DNA of 64,000 nt from Zoogloea sp. (GTDB lineage Bacteria > Pseudomonadota > Gammaproteobacteria > Burkholderiales > Rhodocyclaceae). A program made the position numbers and the translations under genes. Shown one piece after another: positions 34,493-43,586 of this stretch (position 1 is its first letter; every line of letters begins with the position of its first letter). The stretch covers positions 1 to 64,000 of the forward strand of contig JADKKC010000013.1 of NCBI GenBank assembly GCA_016720685.1, written 5' to 3'. The notes beneath the pieces are model-generated. The model saw only the letters and a program-made list of their open reading frames with translations, made no database searches and had not been told where the DNA came from.

Positions 34493-35887
34493 ATGATCTC
34501 CAGTCACTCCACTCTCTATCGGCAGTCGCCGTTTTACGTGCAGGAAGAAATCCTGGCCCTGAACAGCCGCCTGCGCGCAGCCCTCAGCGCGCGCAGCAAG
34601 CTCAGGCACACGGCCGCTTCCATCGAACGCAGCCAGTGGCTGGCGCCGGCCCAGTGGCAGGCATTGCAGCTGGAATCGGTGCGCCAGCTGGCCGAGCATG
34701 CCAGGCAGCGGGTGCCCTATTACCGTGAGTTGTTCGCCCAGGCCGGCATTGACCCCGCGCGCTGGCGGCATCTGGAGGATCTGCGCGAGATTCCCGAACT
34801 GACCAGGCAGGACGTGATTGCTGCCGGCCCGCGACTGCTTGCCGAGGGCGGCTCGTGGCTGCGTTTCAAGGGTTCAACCAGCGGCACCACCGGCCAGGCG
34901 ATGCCGGGCTGGCGCGACCGGGATGCGATCGCCTTCGAGCAGGCCTTCGTCGACCGTCAGGCGCAGTGGGCCGGCTATCGCCATGGCGAGCGGCGGGCCT
35001 GGCTGCGCGGTGATCCGGTGGTGCCGATGGCGCAGTCCGGCGGCCATCTGTGGCGCATGAACCGGGCGGACAACATGCTGATGCTGTCCTCGTTCCACCT
35101 CAAGCCGGAAAACGGCGCCGCCTACATCGAGGCGCTGGAGCGCTTCGATCCGGTGATGCTCCAGGTCTATCCATCGTCGATGAGCTACCTGGCCCGCTGG
35201 CTGGAAGATCACGACCGGGTGTATCGCGGCCGTGCGCTGCGCTGCATCGTCACCTCGTCCGAAACCCTCAGCGACGTCGATCGCCAGGTGATTGCCGAGC
35301 GTTTTGGTTGCGGCGTTTTTGACTGGTACGGTGCTTTCGAGCGGGTGGCGGCCATTGGCACCTGCGAGCACGGCCGCTACCACGTGATGGAAGACTACGG
35401 CTACGCGGAGTTTGAGCCCAACGGAGATGGCACGGCCAACCTCATCGGCACCGGCTTCGGCAATCGCAGTATGCCCCTCTTGCGCTATCGCGCGGATGAC
35501 CGGGTGGTGCTGGCCGACCCGGCCTTCGAGTGCTCCTGCGGGCGACGTTTTCGCGTTGTCGAACGGGTGCTCGGCCGGGTGGACGACGCCATCCGCACGC
35601 CGGATGGTCGCCACGTGGTGATGCTCGACTGGATCTTCTCGGGCCTTCCCAGGCTGATTGAAGCCCAGGTGGTGCAGGAGCGGCTGGACGAAGTGCGCAT
35701 CCGCATCGTGGCGACCCCCGAATTCGGCCTGCGCGCCGAGGAGGCCTTGGTGCAGCGGGCCCGCGAGCGCCTGGGCACGCAGGTCGTTATCAGAATAGAG
35801 CGTGTGGCGCAGATCGCGCGCACACGGAACGGTAAATTCCGGCAGATCATCAGCCGATTGAGCAAGAGTGGTGATTCAAATGTCTAA
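34493..35887 (+). CDS. CapK/PaaK-like adenylate-forming enzyme 2
   Basis: A 464-aa phenylacetate-CoA-ligase-like protein starting at ATG 34493 with GAGGCGG upstream. Conserved segments: FKGSTSGTTGQAMPGW (phosphate-binding loop), VTSSETLS, DWYGAFERVAAIGTC, LLRYRADDRVVL, CSCGRRFRVVERVLGR, and a C-terminal RTRNGKFRQI with the catalytic-type Lys. It has the canonical TSGTTG loop, unlike its relative at 31943. It overlaps the start of the heparinase-like gene. It probably activates a carboxylic acid for attachment to the polymer, by analogy only. Confidence 0.85.
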   Translation: MISSHSTLYRQSPFYVQEEILALNSRLRAALSARSKLRHTAASIERSQWLAPAQWQALQLESVRQLAEHARQRVPYYRELFAQAGIDPARWRHLEDLREIPELTRQDVIAAGPRLLAEGGSWLRFKGSTSGTTGQAMPGWRDRDAIAFEQAFVDRQAQWAGYRHGERRAWLRGDPVVPMAQSGGHLWRMNRADNMLMLSSFHLKPENGAAYIEALERFDPVMLQVYPSSMSYLARWLEDHDRVYRGRALRCIVTSSETLSDVDRQVIAERFGCGVFDWYGAFERVAAIGTCEHGRYHVMEDYGYAEFEPNGDGTANLIGTGFGNRSMPLLRYRADDRVVLADPAFECSCGRRFRVVERVLGRVDDAIRTPDGRHVVMLDWIFSGLPRLIEAQVVQERLDEVRIRIVATPEFGLRAEEALVQRARERLGTQVVIRIERVAQIARTRNGKFRQIISRLSKSGDSNV

Positions 35888-37859
35888 TCTGACCCAGGTG
35901 GGCTGGTACTGGAATCGGTTGCGCTGCATGTCGGTTGCCGAAATCATGGGGCGCGCCGGTTCGACGGCCAGCCGCGCCATGGAGCGGCGCCGCGCACCGA
36001 CGGACGTGCCGCTGATTCGCCTGGACCGTCCCGGCGCCCGCTGGCTGCCCCGCGAACTGCCTGAAGACGCCGGCCTGACCGTGCAGCGGGCCAACGAGCT
36101 GCTGGCCGGCCAGTGGCGGGTGCTGGCCCGCGATACCGAGGCCCTGGGCTTTCCACCGGAATGGAACCGCAACCCGGACAAGGGCGCGCTGCTGCCGCTG
36201 AGCTACGGCAAGGTGATGTCCTTTCGCAACCCGGCTCAGACCGGCGACATCAAGTATCTGTGGGAGCCCAACCGCCACCTCGAAATGGTGTGCCTGGCCC
36301 AGGCCTGGCAGATCACCGGCGATGCGCGCTACCTCGAAGGTGTCGGCACCCTGCTGGATAGCTGGTTCGTGCAGTGCCCGCATGCCCTTGGCGCCAACTG
36401 GTCGAGCGCGCTCGAGGCCGGCATCCGGCTGATCAACTGGGCCACCGTGTGGCAACTGATCGGCGGGCTGCAGTCGCCGCTGTTCGAGCACCCCATCGGC
36501 AAGGTGCTGCGCACCGACTGGCTCAACAGCGTGTGGCGCCACGCCGAGTTCATCCGCGGGCACATGTCGCGCCATTCATCGGCCAACAATCACTTGATCG
36601 GCGAGCTGTCCGGGCTCTTCGTGGCGGGCGCCACCTGGCCCTTCTGGGAGGATGCCAAGCAGTGGCGCCGGATCGCCCGCGAAGGGCTGGAGCGCGAGGC
36701 GCTGGTGCAAAACGCGCCGGACGGCGTCAACCTCGAGCAGGCCACGTCATACCAGCAGTTCGTATGGGATTTTCTGCTGTTTGCCGGGCTCGCCGCGCGG
36801 GCAACCGGCAAGCCGATGTCCGAGGCCTACTGGGAGCGCATGGAGGCGATGCTCGAATACGTGGCCGCCATCATGGATGCCGGCGGCAATGTGCCGTTGT
36901 TTGGCGATGCGGATGACGGGCGGGTCTCGGGGCTGTCGCTGGGGGCCGCTGGCTGCCCCTTCCAGAGCCAGCTGGCAACCGGTGCATTGCTGTTCTCAAA
37001 TCCGGCCCTGGCGCGCAAGGCCGGCATTGTCGACCTGCGCACCCGCTGGCTGCTCGGGCGCGAAGCCTGTGCCGCCTTCGACAGCCTGCTGCTGCAGCGC
37101 GTGCCGGCAACGTCGCGCACCGATTTTCCGCAGGGTGGGGTGTATGTGCTGGGCGCCAACCTGGATACCCCGGACGAGTTCCGCATCGTTGCCGACGCCG
37201 GCCCGCTCGGGCTCGGCGGGATCGCGGCCCACGCCCACGCGGATGCCTTGTCCTTCACGCTGTCGGCGGCCGGGCGGGAGTTTCTCGTCGATCCCGGTAC
37301 CGGCACCTACCACGGCGCCGGGCCGTGGCGCGATGCCTTCCGGGGCACCGCCATGCACAACACGCTGTGCATCGGCGGCGTGGACCAGGCGGTGTCGGGT
37401 GGAAAGTTCATGTGGACCCGCAAGTACAAGACCCGCGTTGTGGTGCGGGATACCAACCGCGTGCTCGACCGGCTGGTGGCCGAGCACGATGGCTACCGGC
37501 GCCTGCCGGGGCGCCCGGTGCACCGGCGCAGCTGGGAGTTCGACAAGCTGGGCGACCGCCTGACGGTGCGCGACGAAGTGCATGGCTCGACCACCCAGAC
37601 GGTTACCCTGAACTGGCATTTCAGCGAAGAGTGCAACGTAACCTGCACGCCCGACGGGATCCGTATTGCCAACGGGCCGGTGTGTCTCGCGATGATCCTG
37701 CCGCCGGACGGTGAGGTGAGCATCCTGCACGGCTCGAACGAACCGCTGGCGGGGTGGATTTCCCGTGCTTACGACCGCATCGTGCCCAGCACCACGGTGG
37801 TGTGGCGCGGCAGTGTCGAGAGCGGCGAGGGCGTCGAAACGATTTTCCGGCGCCTTTGA
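35880..37859 (+). CDS. heparinase II/III-like polysaccharide lyase-family protein
   Basis: A 659-aa protein from ATG 35880 (GTG 35868 also in frame), overlapping the previous gene. The N-terminal alpha/alpha-toroid has WEPNRHLEMVCLAQAW, SSALEAGIRLINW and the catalytic-region SSANNHLIGELSGLFVAG. The C-terminal heparinase II/III beta domain has AHAHADALSFTLSAAGREFL followed by VDPGTGTYHG and RGTAMHNTLCIGGVDQ. No signal peptide is evident, which is common for family members in exopolysaccharide operons. It may trim or edit the polymer, or degrade mislocalised product. It is the last gene of the operon; no strong terminator follows. Confidence 0.85.
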   Translation: MSNLTQVGWYWNRLRCMSVAEIMGRAGSTASRAMERRRAPTDVPLIRLDRPGARWLPRELPEDAGLTVQRANELLAGQWRVLARDTEALGFPPEWNRNPDKGALLPLSYGKVMSFRNPAQTGDIKYLWEPNRHLEMVCLAQAWQITGDARYLEGVGTLLDSWFVQCPHALGANWSSALEAGIRLINWATVWQLIGGLQSPLFEHPIGKVLRTDWLNSVWRHAEFIRGHMSRHSSANNHLIGELSGLFVAGATWPFWEDAKQWRRIAREGLEREALVQNAPDGVNLEQATSYQQFVWDFLLFAGLAARATGKPMSEAYWERMEAMLEYVAAIMDAGGNVPLFGDADDGRVSGLSLGAAGCPFQSQLATGALLFSNPALARKAGIVDLRTRWLLGREACAAFDSLLLQRVPATSRTDFPQGGVYVLGANLDTPDEFRIVADAGPLGLGGIAAHAHADALSFTLSAAGREFLVDPGTGTYHGAGPWRDAFRGTAMHNTLCIGGVDQAVSGGKFMWTRKYKTRVVVRDTNRVLDRLVAEHDGYRRLPGRPVHRRSWEFDKLGDRLTVRDEVHGSTTQTVTLNWHFSEECNVTCTPDGIRIANGPVCLAMILPPDGEVSILHGSNEPLAGWISRAYDRIVPSTTVVWRGSVESGEGVETIFRRL

Positions 37860-37914
37860 TCCAGCGCGTATCGGCGAATCGCCCGGCGTCAGCCTCTCCG
37901 TTACGGATAGGCTC

Positions 37915-38766
37915 CTAGCCCTTGACGGGGAAGAACAGCGCAACCACCGCGGATTTTTCGTTGCGAACCGTGGCCCGGATCGAGGTAATGCGCTCGACGC
38001 TCATCTCGAGCATCACGGCGCTCATCGGGTCCATCCGTCCAAGGACGGCTTCGTCCGGGTTTTCGGCTTCGTCGGTGGCGAGAATGTGGTTGGCCAGATG
38101 GAGCAGGGCCGCTTCGGTGACGTGGGGCCCTGCCAGCGCCGGCATCAACTGGGCCCCGATTGCCATGGCGAAGCCGCCGGGCAGGTGCCACGAGGACGCC
38201 AGCGCAGCGCCGACTTCCGCGTAGTTGCAGCCCATGACGGCCTGCTCGGCCTCGTGGATCGGAATATTTTTGCTGTTGGCCGTTTCGAGGGCGATCTGGG
38301 CATTGTCGGGATCGACCTGAAACATCACCAGGTGCCCGATGTCGGCCAGGAGCCCCTCGACGAACATCCGTTCGGGATCGGCCAGACCCAGTTGGCGTGC
38401 CCCCGTGCGCGCGGCCAGGCCCCTGAACACGCAATCCGTCCAGAAGCGCGTCATGTGCATGCGGGCCGGGCGGATGCCCGCAAAGGCGCCGATGATCGCG
38501 GTGCTCAGCACCAGATCATGGACTTGCTGCATGCCCATCAGATTGACGGCCCTGCTCACCGTTCCTACCTTTCCCGGAAAGCCGTAAAAAACGCTGTTCA
38601 CCACCCGCAGCACCCGCGCCGTGATGCCGGGGTCGCTGGCGACCGCCTCGGTCAGATCGTGCACCGAGCTGTCGGGATCATCGAGGAGCGCCCGGATGCG
38701 GTGATACACCGCGGGAAGGCTGGCAAGTTTTTCTACGCAGGCAACGAGTTCCTGGGGTGTCGTCAT
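37915..38766 (-). CDS. HDOD-domain signalling protein
   Basis: A 283-aa cytosolic protein with ATG at 38766. Residues about 5-210 form an HDOD domain: VEKLASLPAVYHRIRALLDD, DPGITARVLRVVNSVFYGFP, VSRAVNLMGMQQVHDLVLS, and FVEGLLADIGHLVM. HDOD domains are related to HD phosphohydrolases but usually lack catalytic residues and serve in signal transduction or post-transcriptional regulation. It is convergent with the exopolysaccharide operon and separately expressed. Confidence 0.9.
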   Translation of the reverse strand: MTTPQELVACVEKLASLPAVYHRIRALLDDPDSSVHDLTEAVASDPGITARVLRVVNSVFYGFPGKVGTVSRAVNLMGMQQVHDLVLSTAIIGAFAGIRPARMHMTRFWTDCVFRGLAARTGARQLGLADPERMFVEGLLADIGHLVMFQVDPDNAQIALETANSKNIPIHEAEQAVMGCNYAEVGAALASSWHLPGGFAMAIGAQLMPALAGPHVTEAALLHLANHILATDEAENPDEAVLGRMDPMSAVMLEMSVERITSIRATVRNEKSAVVALFFPVKG

Positions 38767-39063
38767 GATGGTGGTCGCAGTCGAAATCCGGGGCAGAGGC
38801 GTGGACGGTAAGGCATTCAGGGAGCGAAAGGGTTTACGGCAGTCAAAGCGCCCGCTTTAGCCCGCCGACGCCGCATCGTGGCGGTTTCGCCGAGCGTGAT
38901 GAATATCCTGCCATATGCAATGAGCTGCGTTGCGACAGGCAATTGCTCACGGCACCGGCCGTTTTGGGCAGGAGGCAGCAGCGCAAGCTTGCTATGCTCA
39001 TTCACGACGATCCGCTTGCCGGCGGACCGGTCAGTATCGTGAAGCATGGAGAGAAGATTTTCT

Positions 39064-39925
39064 GATGAAGCTATTGAGCTGGAACATTCAGTGGGGGCGG
39101 GGCGCTGACGGGGTTGTGGACCTTCAGCGGACGATTTCCGCCATTCGAACGCTGGGCGATTTCGACGTGATTTGCCTGCAGGAGGTTGCCGTCGGCTTTG
39201 CCGGCCTGCAGGGCGGCGCGCCCGTGGATTGCGTGGCGGAGCTGGCCGAAGCCTTTGCGGGCTACAGCGCGCATTTCGTTGCCGTGGTCGACCTGCCCGG
39301 CAAGACCGGCGGTCGCAGCCTGTTCGGCAACCTCACGCTGTCCCGCCTGCCGGTGGGGCAGGTGTTTCGCCACAGCCTGCCGCGCCCGCCCGAAGAAGGC
39401 GTGCCGAGCATGCCGCGGGCGTGCATTGAAGTGATTGTCGACGGACCACGCGGCCCGATCCGGGTGCTCAACACTCACCTGGAGTACTACTCGCGCATCC
39501 AGCGCATGACCCAGATCGCGGCGCTGCACACGCTTCAGTGTGATTCGGTGCGCCTCGCGGCGATGGACAGCCCCCAGGAGAAAAGCGCTGACGGGCAGGA
39601 TTCGCCGTTTGCCTACTTGCCGCGGCCGGCTTCGGCCATCGTGTGCGGTGATTTCAACTGCGAGCCGGGCAGCCCGGAGTACTACCGCATGACCGCGCCG
39701 ATCAGTGCCGATGTTTCAGGCTGGGAAGACGCCTGGCGAGCCTGCTACAGCGATATTCCGCACCTGAACACGGTGGGGCTGAACGGCGCCGAATGGCCGG
39801 ATCGCGCCTACTGCTGCGACTACTTCTTCGTCAGCGCCGACCTTGTCGACCGGGTGGAATCCGTGGCGGTGGATCAGCTTACGGCCGCATCCGACCACCA
39901 GCCGGTCATCCTGACCCTGGCCTGA
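39064..39925 (+). CDS. endonuclease/exonuclease/phosphatase-family protein
   Basis: A 287-aa EEP-fold protein from ATG 39064 with GGAGAAG upstream. The family motifs are complete: LLSWNIQWG (Asn), ICLQEV (metal-binding Glu), VLNTHLEYY (His), VCGDFNCEPGS (GDFN) and ASDHQPV (catalytic SDH). Members are metal-dependent nucleases or phosphodiesterases acting on nucleic acids, phosphoinositides or other phosphodiesters; the substrate here is unknown. No signal peptide. It ends just before a strong bidirectional terminator. Confidence 0.9.
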
Positions 39926-39927
39926 TC

Positions 39928-39975
39928 AAAAAAATCGGGAAGGCGCGCTGGTGAGCGCGGCCTTCCCGATTTTTG
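39928..39975. terminator. bidirectional intrinsic terminator
   Basis: AAATCGGGAAGGC (about 39932-39944) and GCCTTCCCGATTT (39960-39972) form a 13-bp stem, with an A run before and a T run after. It lies between the convergent EEP gene and the carbonic-anhydrase-like gene and can serve both. Confidence 0.9.
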
Positions 39976-39976
39976 T

Positions 39977-40498
39977 TTACAGCTGGACCAGTTGTTCCTG
40001 GTAGCGCAGCGCGTTGTTGACGTAGCTGTCGGCGCTGGCCTGGAGCTTGGAGATTTCGTGATCGGTCAGCTCGCGGATGATGCGTCCCGGTGAGCCGCAT
40101 ACCAGCGATCGATCGGGAATCACCTTGCCTTCGGGAATCAGCGAATTGGCGCCGATCAGACAGTGCTTGCCGATCACTGCCCGGTTCAGCACCACGGCGT
40201 TGATGCCGATCAGCGAGCCTTCGCCCACCTTGCAGCCGTGCAGCATGGCTTTGTGGCCGATGGTGACGTTGGCGCCGATGTCGAGCGGCACGCCATCGTC
40301 GGTGTGGAGCACTGCGGCATCCTGGACGTTGGTGTTGTCGCCGATCGTGATGGGGTCGTTGTCACCGCGCAGGATCGCGCCGAACCACAAATTGACATTG
40401 CGTCCGAGGTGCACGTCACCGATTACGGTCGCGGTGTCGGCAATCCAGACGCCCTCCTGCATTTGCGGGGTGTGCTCTCCGAGGCGGTAAATCGGCAT
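39977..40498 (-). CDS. gamma-carbonic anhydrase family protein
   Basis: A 173-aa left-handed beta-helix protein from ATG 40498 with AGGA upstream. Hexapeptide repeats run through the protein, and the metal-ligand His residues are in place (AVLHTDDG, ANVTIGHKAMLHGC). The LWFGAILRGDNDPITIG block is typical of the YrdA/PaaY-like gamma-class family. Some members hydrate CO2; others are thioesterases or uncharacterised. Cytosolic. It is transcribed as a single gene. Confidence 0.92.
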   Translation of the reverse strand: MPIYRLGEHTPQMQEGVWIADTATVIGDVHLGRNVNLWFGAILRGDNDPITIGDNTNVQDAAVLHTDDGVPLDIGANVTIGHKAMLHGCKVGEGSLIGINAVVLNRAVIGKHCLIGANSLIPEGKVIPDRSLVCGSPGRIIRELTDHEISKLQASADSYVNNALRYQEQLVQL

Positions 40499-40790
40499 AT
40501 TTTTTCCTGTTTTGGTTGGGTTTCGCCCGTGCCGCCGAATGGCCGGGCAAACAGCGCGCCATAATATCAGGGTGACAGTCGAGTGCAAGGGGAAAGTCCC
40601 CTTTTGCAGAGGCGCTTTCCATAAGGGAAATAAGGGCTTAGCGAGCACCGCAAGGCGCTCCGGCGGGCGTTCTGAAAAAACCGCAGGCACACGAGGGGTT
40701 GCTGTGATGAACATTTACAAGATTTTTATGCCAACGGGAAAACGCGGTATGCCGGTGGCGGCCCTCCCGATCCACGGCCGGAGCTGACCG

Positions 40791-41150
40791 ATGGCTGCCG
40801 ATCTGATTGAACTGACCCGCCTTATCACGGCCTTTCGGGATGCACGGGACTGGTCGCAGTTTCATTCCCTGCGCAACCTGATCGTCTCCCTCAACCTCGA
40901 AGCCGGCGAATTGCTGGAGCTGACCCAGTGGAAGACCGACGAGGAGATTGCCGAGCTGCCGGCCGATCTTCACGACCGTGAAGCCCTTGAGGACGAGTGC
41001 GCCGACGTGTTGCTGTACCTGCTCCTGATCGCCGACCGGGCCGGCATCGACCTCGAGCTGGCCACCCGCGCCAAGCTTGCCAAAAACGAAGCAAAATACC
41101 CCGTCGAACGCTTTCGCGGGTCGCGCCGCAAATACGACTCGCCGGAGTGA
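40791..41150 (+). CDS. MazG-like nucleotide pyrophosphohydrolase
   Basis: A 119-aa all-alpha NTP pyrophosphohydrolase from ATG 40791. The magnesium-binding pattern is clear: NLEAGELLELTQW (E-x-x-E) and LEDECADVLLYLLLIADRAG (E-x-x-D). Small MazG-like proteins of this type (dCTPase/RS21-C6-like) hydrolyse noncanonical or modified dNTPs to house-clean the pool. Cytosolic. About 80 bp separate it from rlmJ, which may be co-transcribed. Confidence 0.9.
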   Translation: MAADLIELTRLITAFRDARDWSQFHSLRNLIVSLNLEAGELLELTQWKTDEEIAELPADLHDREALEDECADVLLYLLLIADRAGIDLELATRAKLAKNEAKYPVERFRGSRRKYDSPE

Positions 41151-41228
41151 TGACCGGGGAGGCGGCGGGGCACCCGAGGTGATAGCATCGCGCCCTGATC
41201 CTTTATCCCGTTTTTGGGCGCATCTGCC

Positions 41229-42074
41229 ATGCTGAGTTACCGCCACGCCTTCCACGCCGGCAATCACGCCGACGTGCTGAAGCACTTTGTCCTTGTCCAG
41301 CTGCTCGAATACTTCAACCAGAAAGACAAACCCTACTGGTACATCGACACCCATGCCGGTGCCGGCTGCTATTCGCTCGACGAGGCCTTTGCCCGCAAGA
41401 ATGCCGAATTTGAAGAAGGTGTCGGCAGGCTGCTTGGCCGCAAGGATGTGCCGAAGGAGCTGAAAAGCTATCTCAAGCTGGTTCGCGATCTCAACCCCAG
41501 CGGCAAGCTGCATCTCTACCCGGGTTCGCCCTGCTGCGCGGAGCCGCTCCTGCGGGCCGACGACAAGATGCGTCTTTTCGAGCTGCATCCGGCGGACAAC
41601 CGCATCCTGAACAAAACCTTCGCCGATGCCGGCAACAAGGTGATGGTTCTCGATCAGGACGGTTTCACCGGCATCAACGCCTTTCTGCCGCCCCAGCCCC
41701 GGCGTGCGCTGGTGCTGATCGACCCGTCCTACGAAGTCAAGACCGACTATCGCACCGTGGTCGCCATGATCAAGGAAAGCCTGCGTCGCTTCCCGAGTGG
41801 AACCTACATGGTGTGGTACCCGAAGCTGCACAGCATGCAGTCGCGGGAGCTGCCGGAAAAGCTGAAGCGCCTGCCGGACATCAGCTGGCTGAACGTGAGC
41901 CTCGATGTGCAGAAGCCTGCCGAGGATGGCTTTGGCATGCACGGCAGCGGTCTTTTCATTGTCAACCCGCCCTGGACGCTGCCGGCCACGCTGAAGAAGG
42001 TGATGCCTTACCTGGTGAGCGTGCTTGGCATGGACGACGGCGCTAAATTCGAGATGGAATTCAAGATCGACTAA
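41229..42074 (+). CDS. rlmJ: 23S rRNA (adenine-2030-N6)-methyltransferase RlmJ
   Basis: A 281-aa SAM-dependent methyltransferase starting at ATG 41229 with the characteristic N-terminus MLSYRHAFHAGNHADVLKH. Motif I is YIDTHAGAGCY and the catalytic motif IV is DPSYE, a variant of the DPPY seen in E. coli RlmJ. VWYPKLHS, DGFGMHGSGLFIVNPPW and the length agree with the family. It methylates A2030 of 23S rRNA. Confidence 0.95.
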   Translation: MLSYRHAFHAGNHADVLKHFVLVQLLEYFNQKDKPYWYIDTHAGAGCYSLDEAFARKNAEFEEGVGRLLGRKDVPKELKSYLKLVRDLNPSGKLHLYPGSPCCAEPLLRADDKMRLFELHPADNRILNKTFADAGNKVMVLDQDGFTGINAFLPPQPRRALVLIDPSYEVKTDYRTVVAMIKESLRRFPSGTYMVWYPKLHSMQSRELPEKLKRLPDISWLNVSLDVQKPAEDGFGMHGSGLFIVNPPWTLPATLKKVMPYLVSVLGMDDGAKFEMEFKID

Positions 42075-42096
42075 GCCGGATCGCTGCTGCGCCCCA

Positions 42097-42133
42097 AGAA
42101 AAAACGCCCCGGCAGAACCGGGGCGTTTTGTTT
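42097..42133. terminator. intrinsic terminator between rlmJ and the CoA-transferase gene
   Basis: ACGCCCCGG and CCGGGGCGT form a perfect 9-bp stem with a short loop (CAGAA), flanked by an A run on the left and TTTTG on the right. It can terminate both convergent genes. Confidence 0.85.
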
Positions 42134-42153
42134 GACTGCTTGCCGCGAAAAAA

Positions 42154-43449
42154 TTACAGCAGGTTGATTTTCTTGGCAGCGGCGGTGAGTTCGGCACGGA
42201 AATTCGGGTGGGCGATGGCAATCAGCGCCTGAGTGCGCTGCTTGGCGCTCTTGCCGCGCAGTTGCGCCACGCCATATTCGGTCACCACATAGTTGATGTC
42301 GTTCTTGCTGGTCGACACGTGGGTGCCGGGGGTAAGGGTGGGCACGATGCGCGAGATGGTGTCGTTCTTGGCGGTGGAGGGCAGCACGATGAAGGCCTTG
42401 CCGCCGTTGGAGCGGTTGGCTGCACGCACGAAGTCGGACTGGCCGCCGGTGCCGGAGTAGGGCAGCGGGCCGAGGCTCTCGGAGCCGCACTGGCCGAGGA
42501 AGTCGATCTCCAGCGTGGCGTTGATGCACATCAGGTTGTCGTTCTGGCCGGCAATGTACGGGTCGTTGGTGAAATCCACCGGGTGCATCTCGACCATCGG
42601 GTTGCGGTGAAGGAACTTGTAGAGCTTTTTAGAGCCGAGGGCGAAGGTGGCGACCATCTTGCCGGGCATGAAGTTCTTGCGGCGGTTGGTGACCGCGCCG
42701 GCTTCGAGCAGCGTGAGGATGCCGTCGCCGACCATTTCGGTGTGGATGCCCAGATCGTGCTTGTGGGTCAGCTGCATCACGACCGCGTCGGGAATGCCGC
42801 CGTAGCCGATCTGCAGCGTGGAGCCGTCATCGATCATGTCGGCGACGTATTTGCCGATGGCTTCCTGCACCGACCCGATGGTGGGCAGGCCGACTTCGAG
42901 CACGGGCTCGTCGTTTTCGACCAGCGCGGTGACCTGCGAGATGTGGATGTGGCAGTTGCCGAAGGCGAAGGGCACGTTCGGGTTGACTTCGATCACCACC
43001 GCCCGCGCCTTGCGGATCGCCGCCATGGTGTAGTCGGGGGCGAGGCCGAGGGAGAAGTAGCCGTGCTCGTCCATCGGCGAGGCCTGGGTGAACACCACTT
43101 CGGCAGGCATCAGGCCGCGGTCGATGAGCTGGGGCATTTCCGAGAAGTAGCTCGGGTAGAAATCGCCCACTCCTTCCTTGAAGCCGGGACGGCTGGCCGC
43201 GCTGAAGAAGTACGCCACGTGACGCACGTGCTCGGCGGTGGTCGGGTCGAGGTAGCCGAACTTGCGCACGGCGAGAATCTGCGAAACCTTGACGTCGCGG
43301 AAGTCGCGGCGGTTTTCGGAGAGGGCATTGAGCAGCGCCGGCGGCTCGGCGACGGCGGTGGGAACGACGATGGTGTCGCCGTTATGGATATTGCGGATGG
43401 CTTCGGCCGGAGTTACGCGCTTGGCGGCGTATTGAGCGTGGACGGTCAT
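42154..43449 (-). CDS. acetyl-CoA hydrolase / 4-hydroxybutyrate CoA-transferase family
   Basis: A 431-aa class I CoA-transferase-type enzyme from ATG 43449. The N-terminal domain has GDTIVVPTAVAEPPALL, and the C-terminal acetyl-CoA hydrolase/transferase domain has LQIGYGGIPDAVV, HTEMVGDGILTLLEAG, NATLEIDFLGQCGSE and GTGGQSDFVRAANRS; a Glu in the EMVGDG region or in ATLEIDF is the likely covalent residue. It probably exchanges CoA between acetate and other short acids. No other catabolic gene adjoins it. It ends at the shared terminator. Confidence 0.85.
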   Translation of the reverse strand: MTVHAQYAAKRVTPAEAIRNIHNGDTIVVPTAVAEPPALLNALSENRRDFRDVKVSQILAVRKFGYLDPTTAEHVRHVAYFFSAASRPGFKEGVGDFYPSYFSEMPQLIDRGLMPAEVVFTQASPMDEHGYFSLGLAPDYTMAAIRKARAVVIEVNPNVPFAFGNCHIHISQVTALVENDEPVLEVGLPTIGSVQEAIGKYVADMIDDGSTLQIGYGGIPDAVVMQLTHKHDLGIHTEMVGDGILTLLEAGAVTNRRKNFMPGKMVATFALGSKKLYKFLHRNPMVEMHPVDFTNDPYIAGQNDNLMCINATLEIDFLGQCGSESLGPLPYSGTGGQSDFVRAANRSNGGKAFIVLPSTAKNDTISRIVPTLTPGTHVSTSKNDINYVVTEYGVAQLRGKSAKQRTQALIAIAHPNFRAELTAAAKKINLL

Positions 43450-43586
43450 CTGTTCTTCTCCCTTGATCGTTGTTTTACCAAAATATTAAACCATGTCCTG
43501 CGGGCATGGTTTGTACTGGATTGTATAGCCTGGCGGGCTTTGCACATCTGGTCTGCATCAAGGAAACGCTTTGCCCCGCGCGGGCT

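Noticed and set aside
40708..40787. Small ORF (26 aa) starting ATG 40708 upstream of the MazG-like gene
   Set aside because: No clear family or conserved features; more likely untranslated leader.
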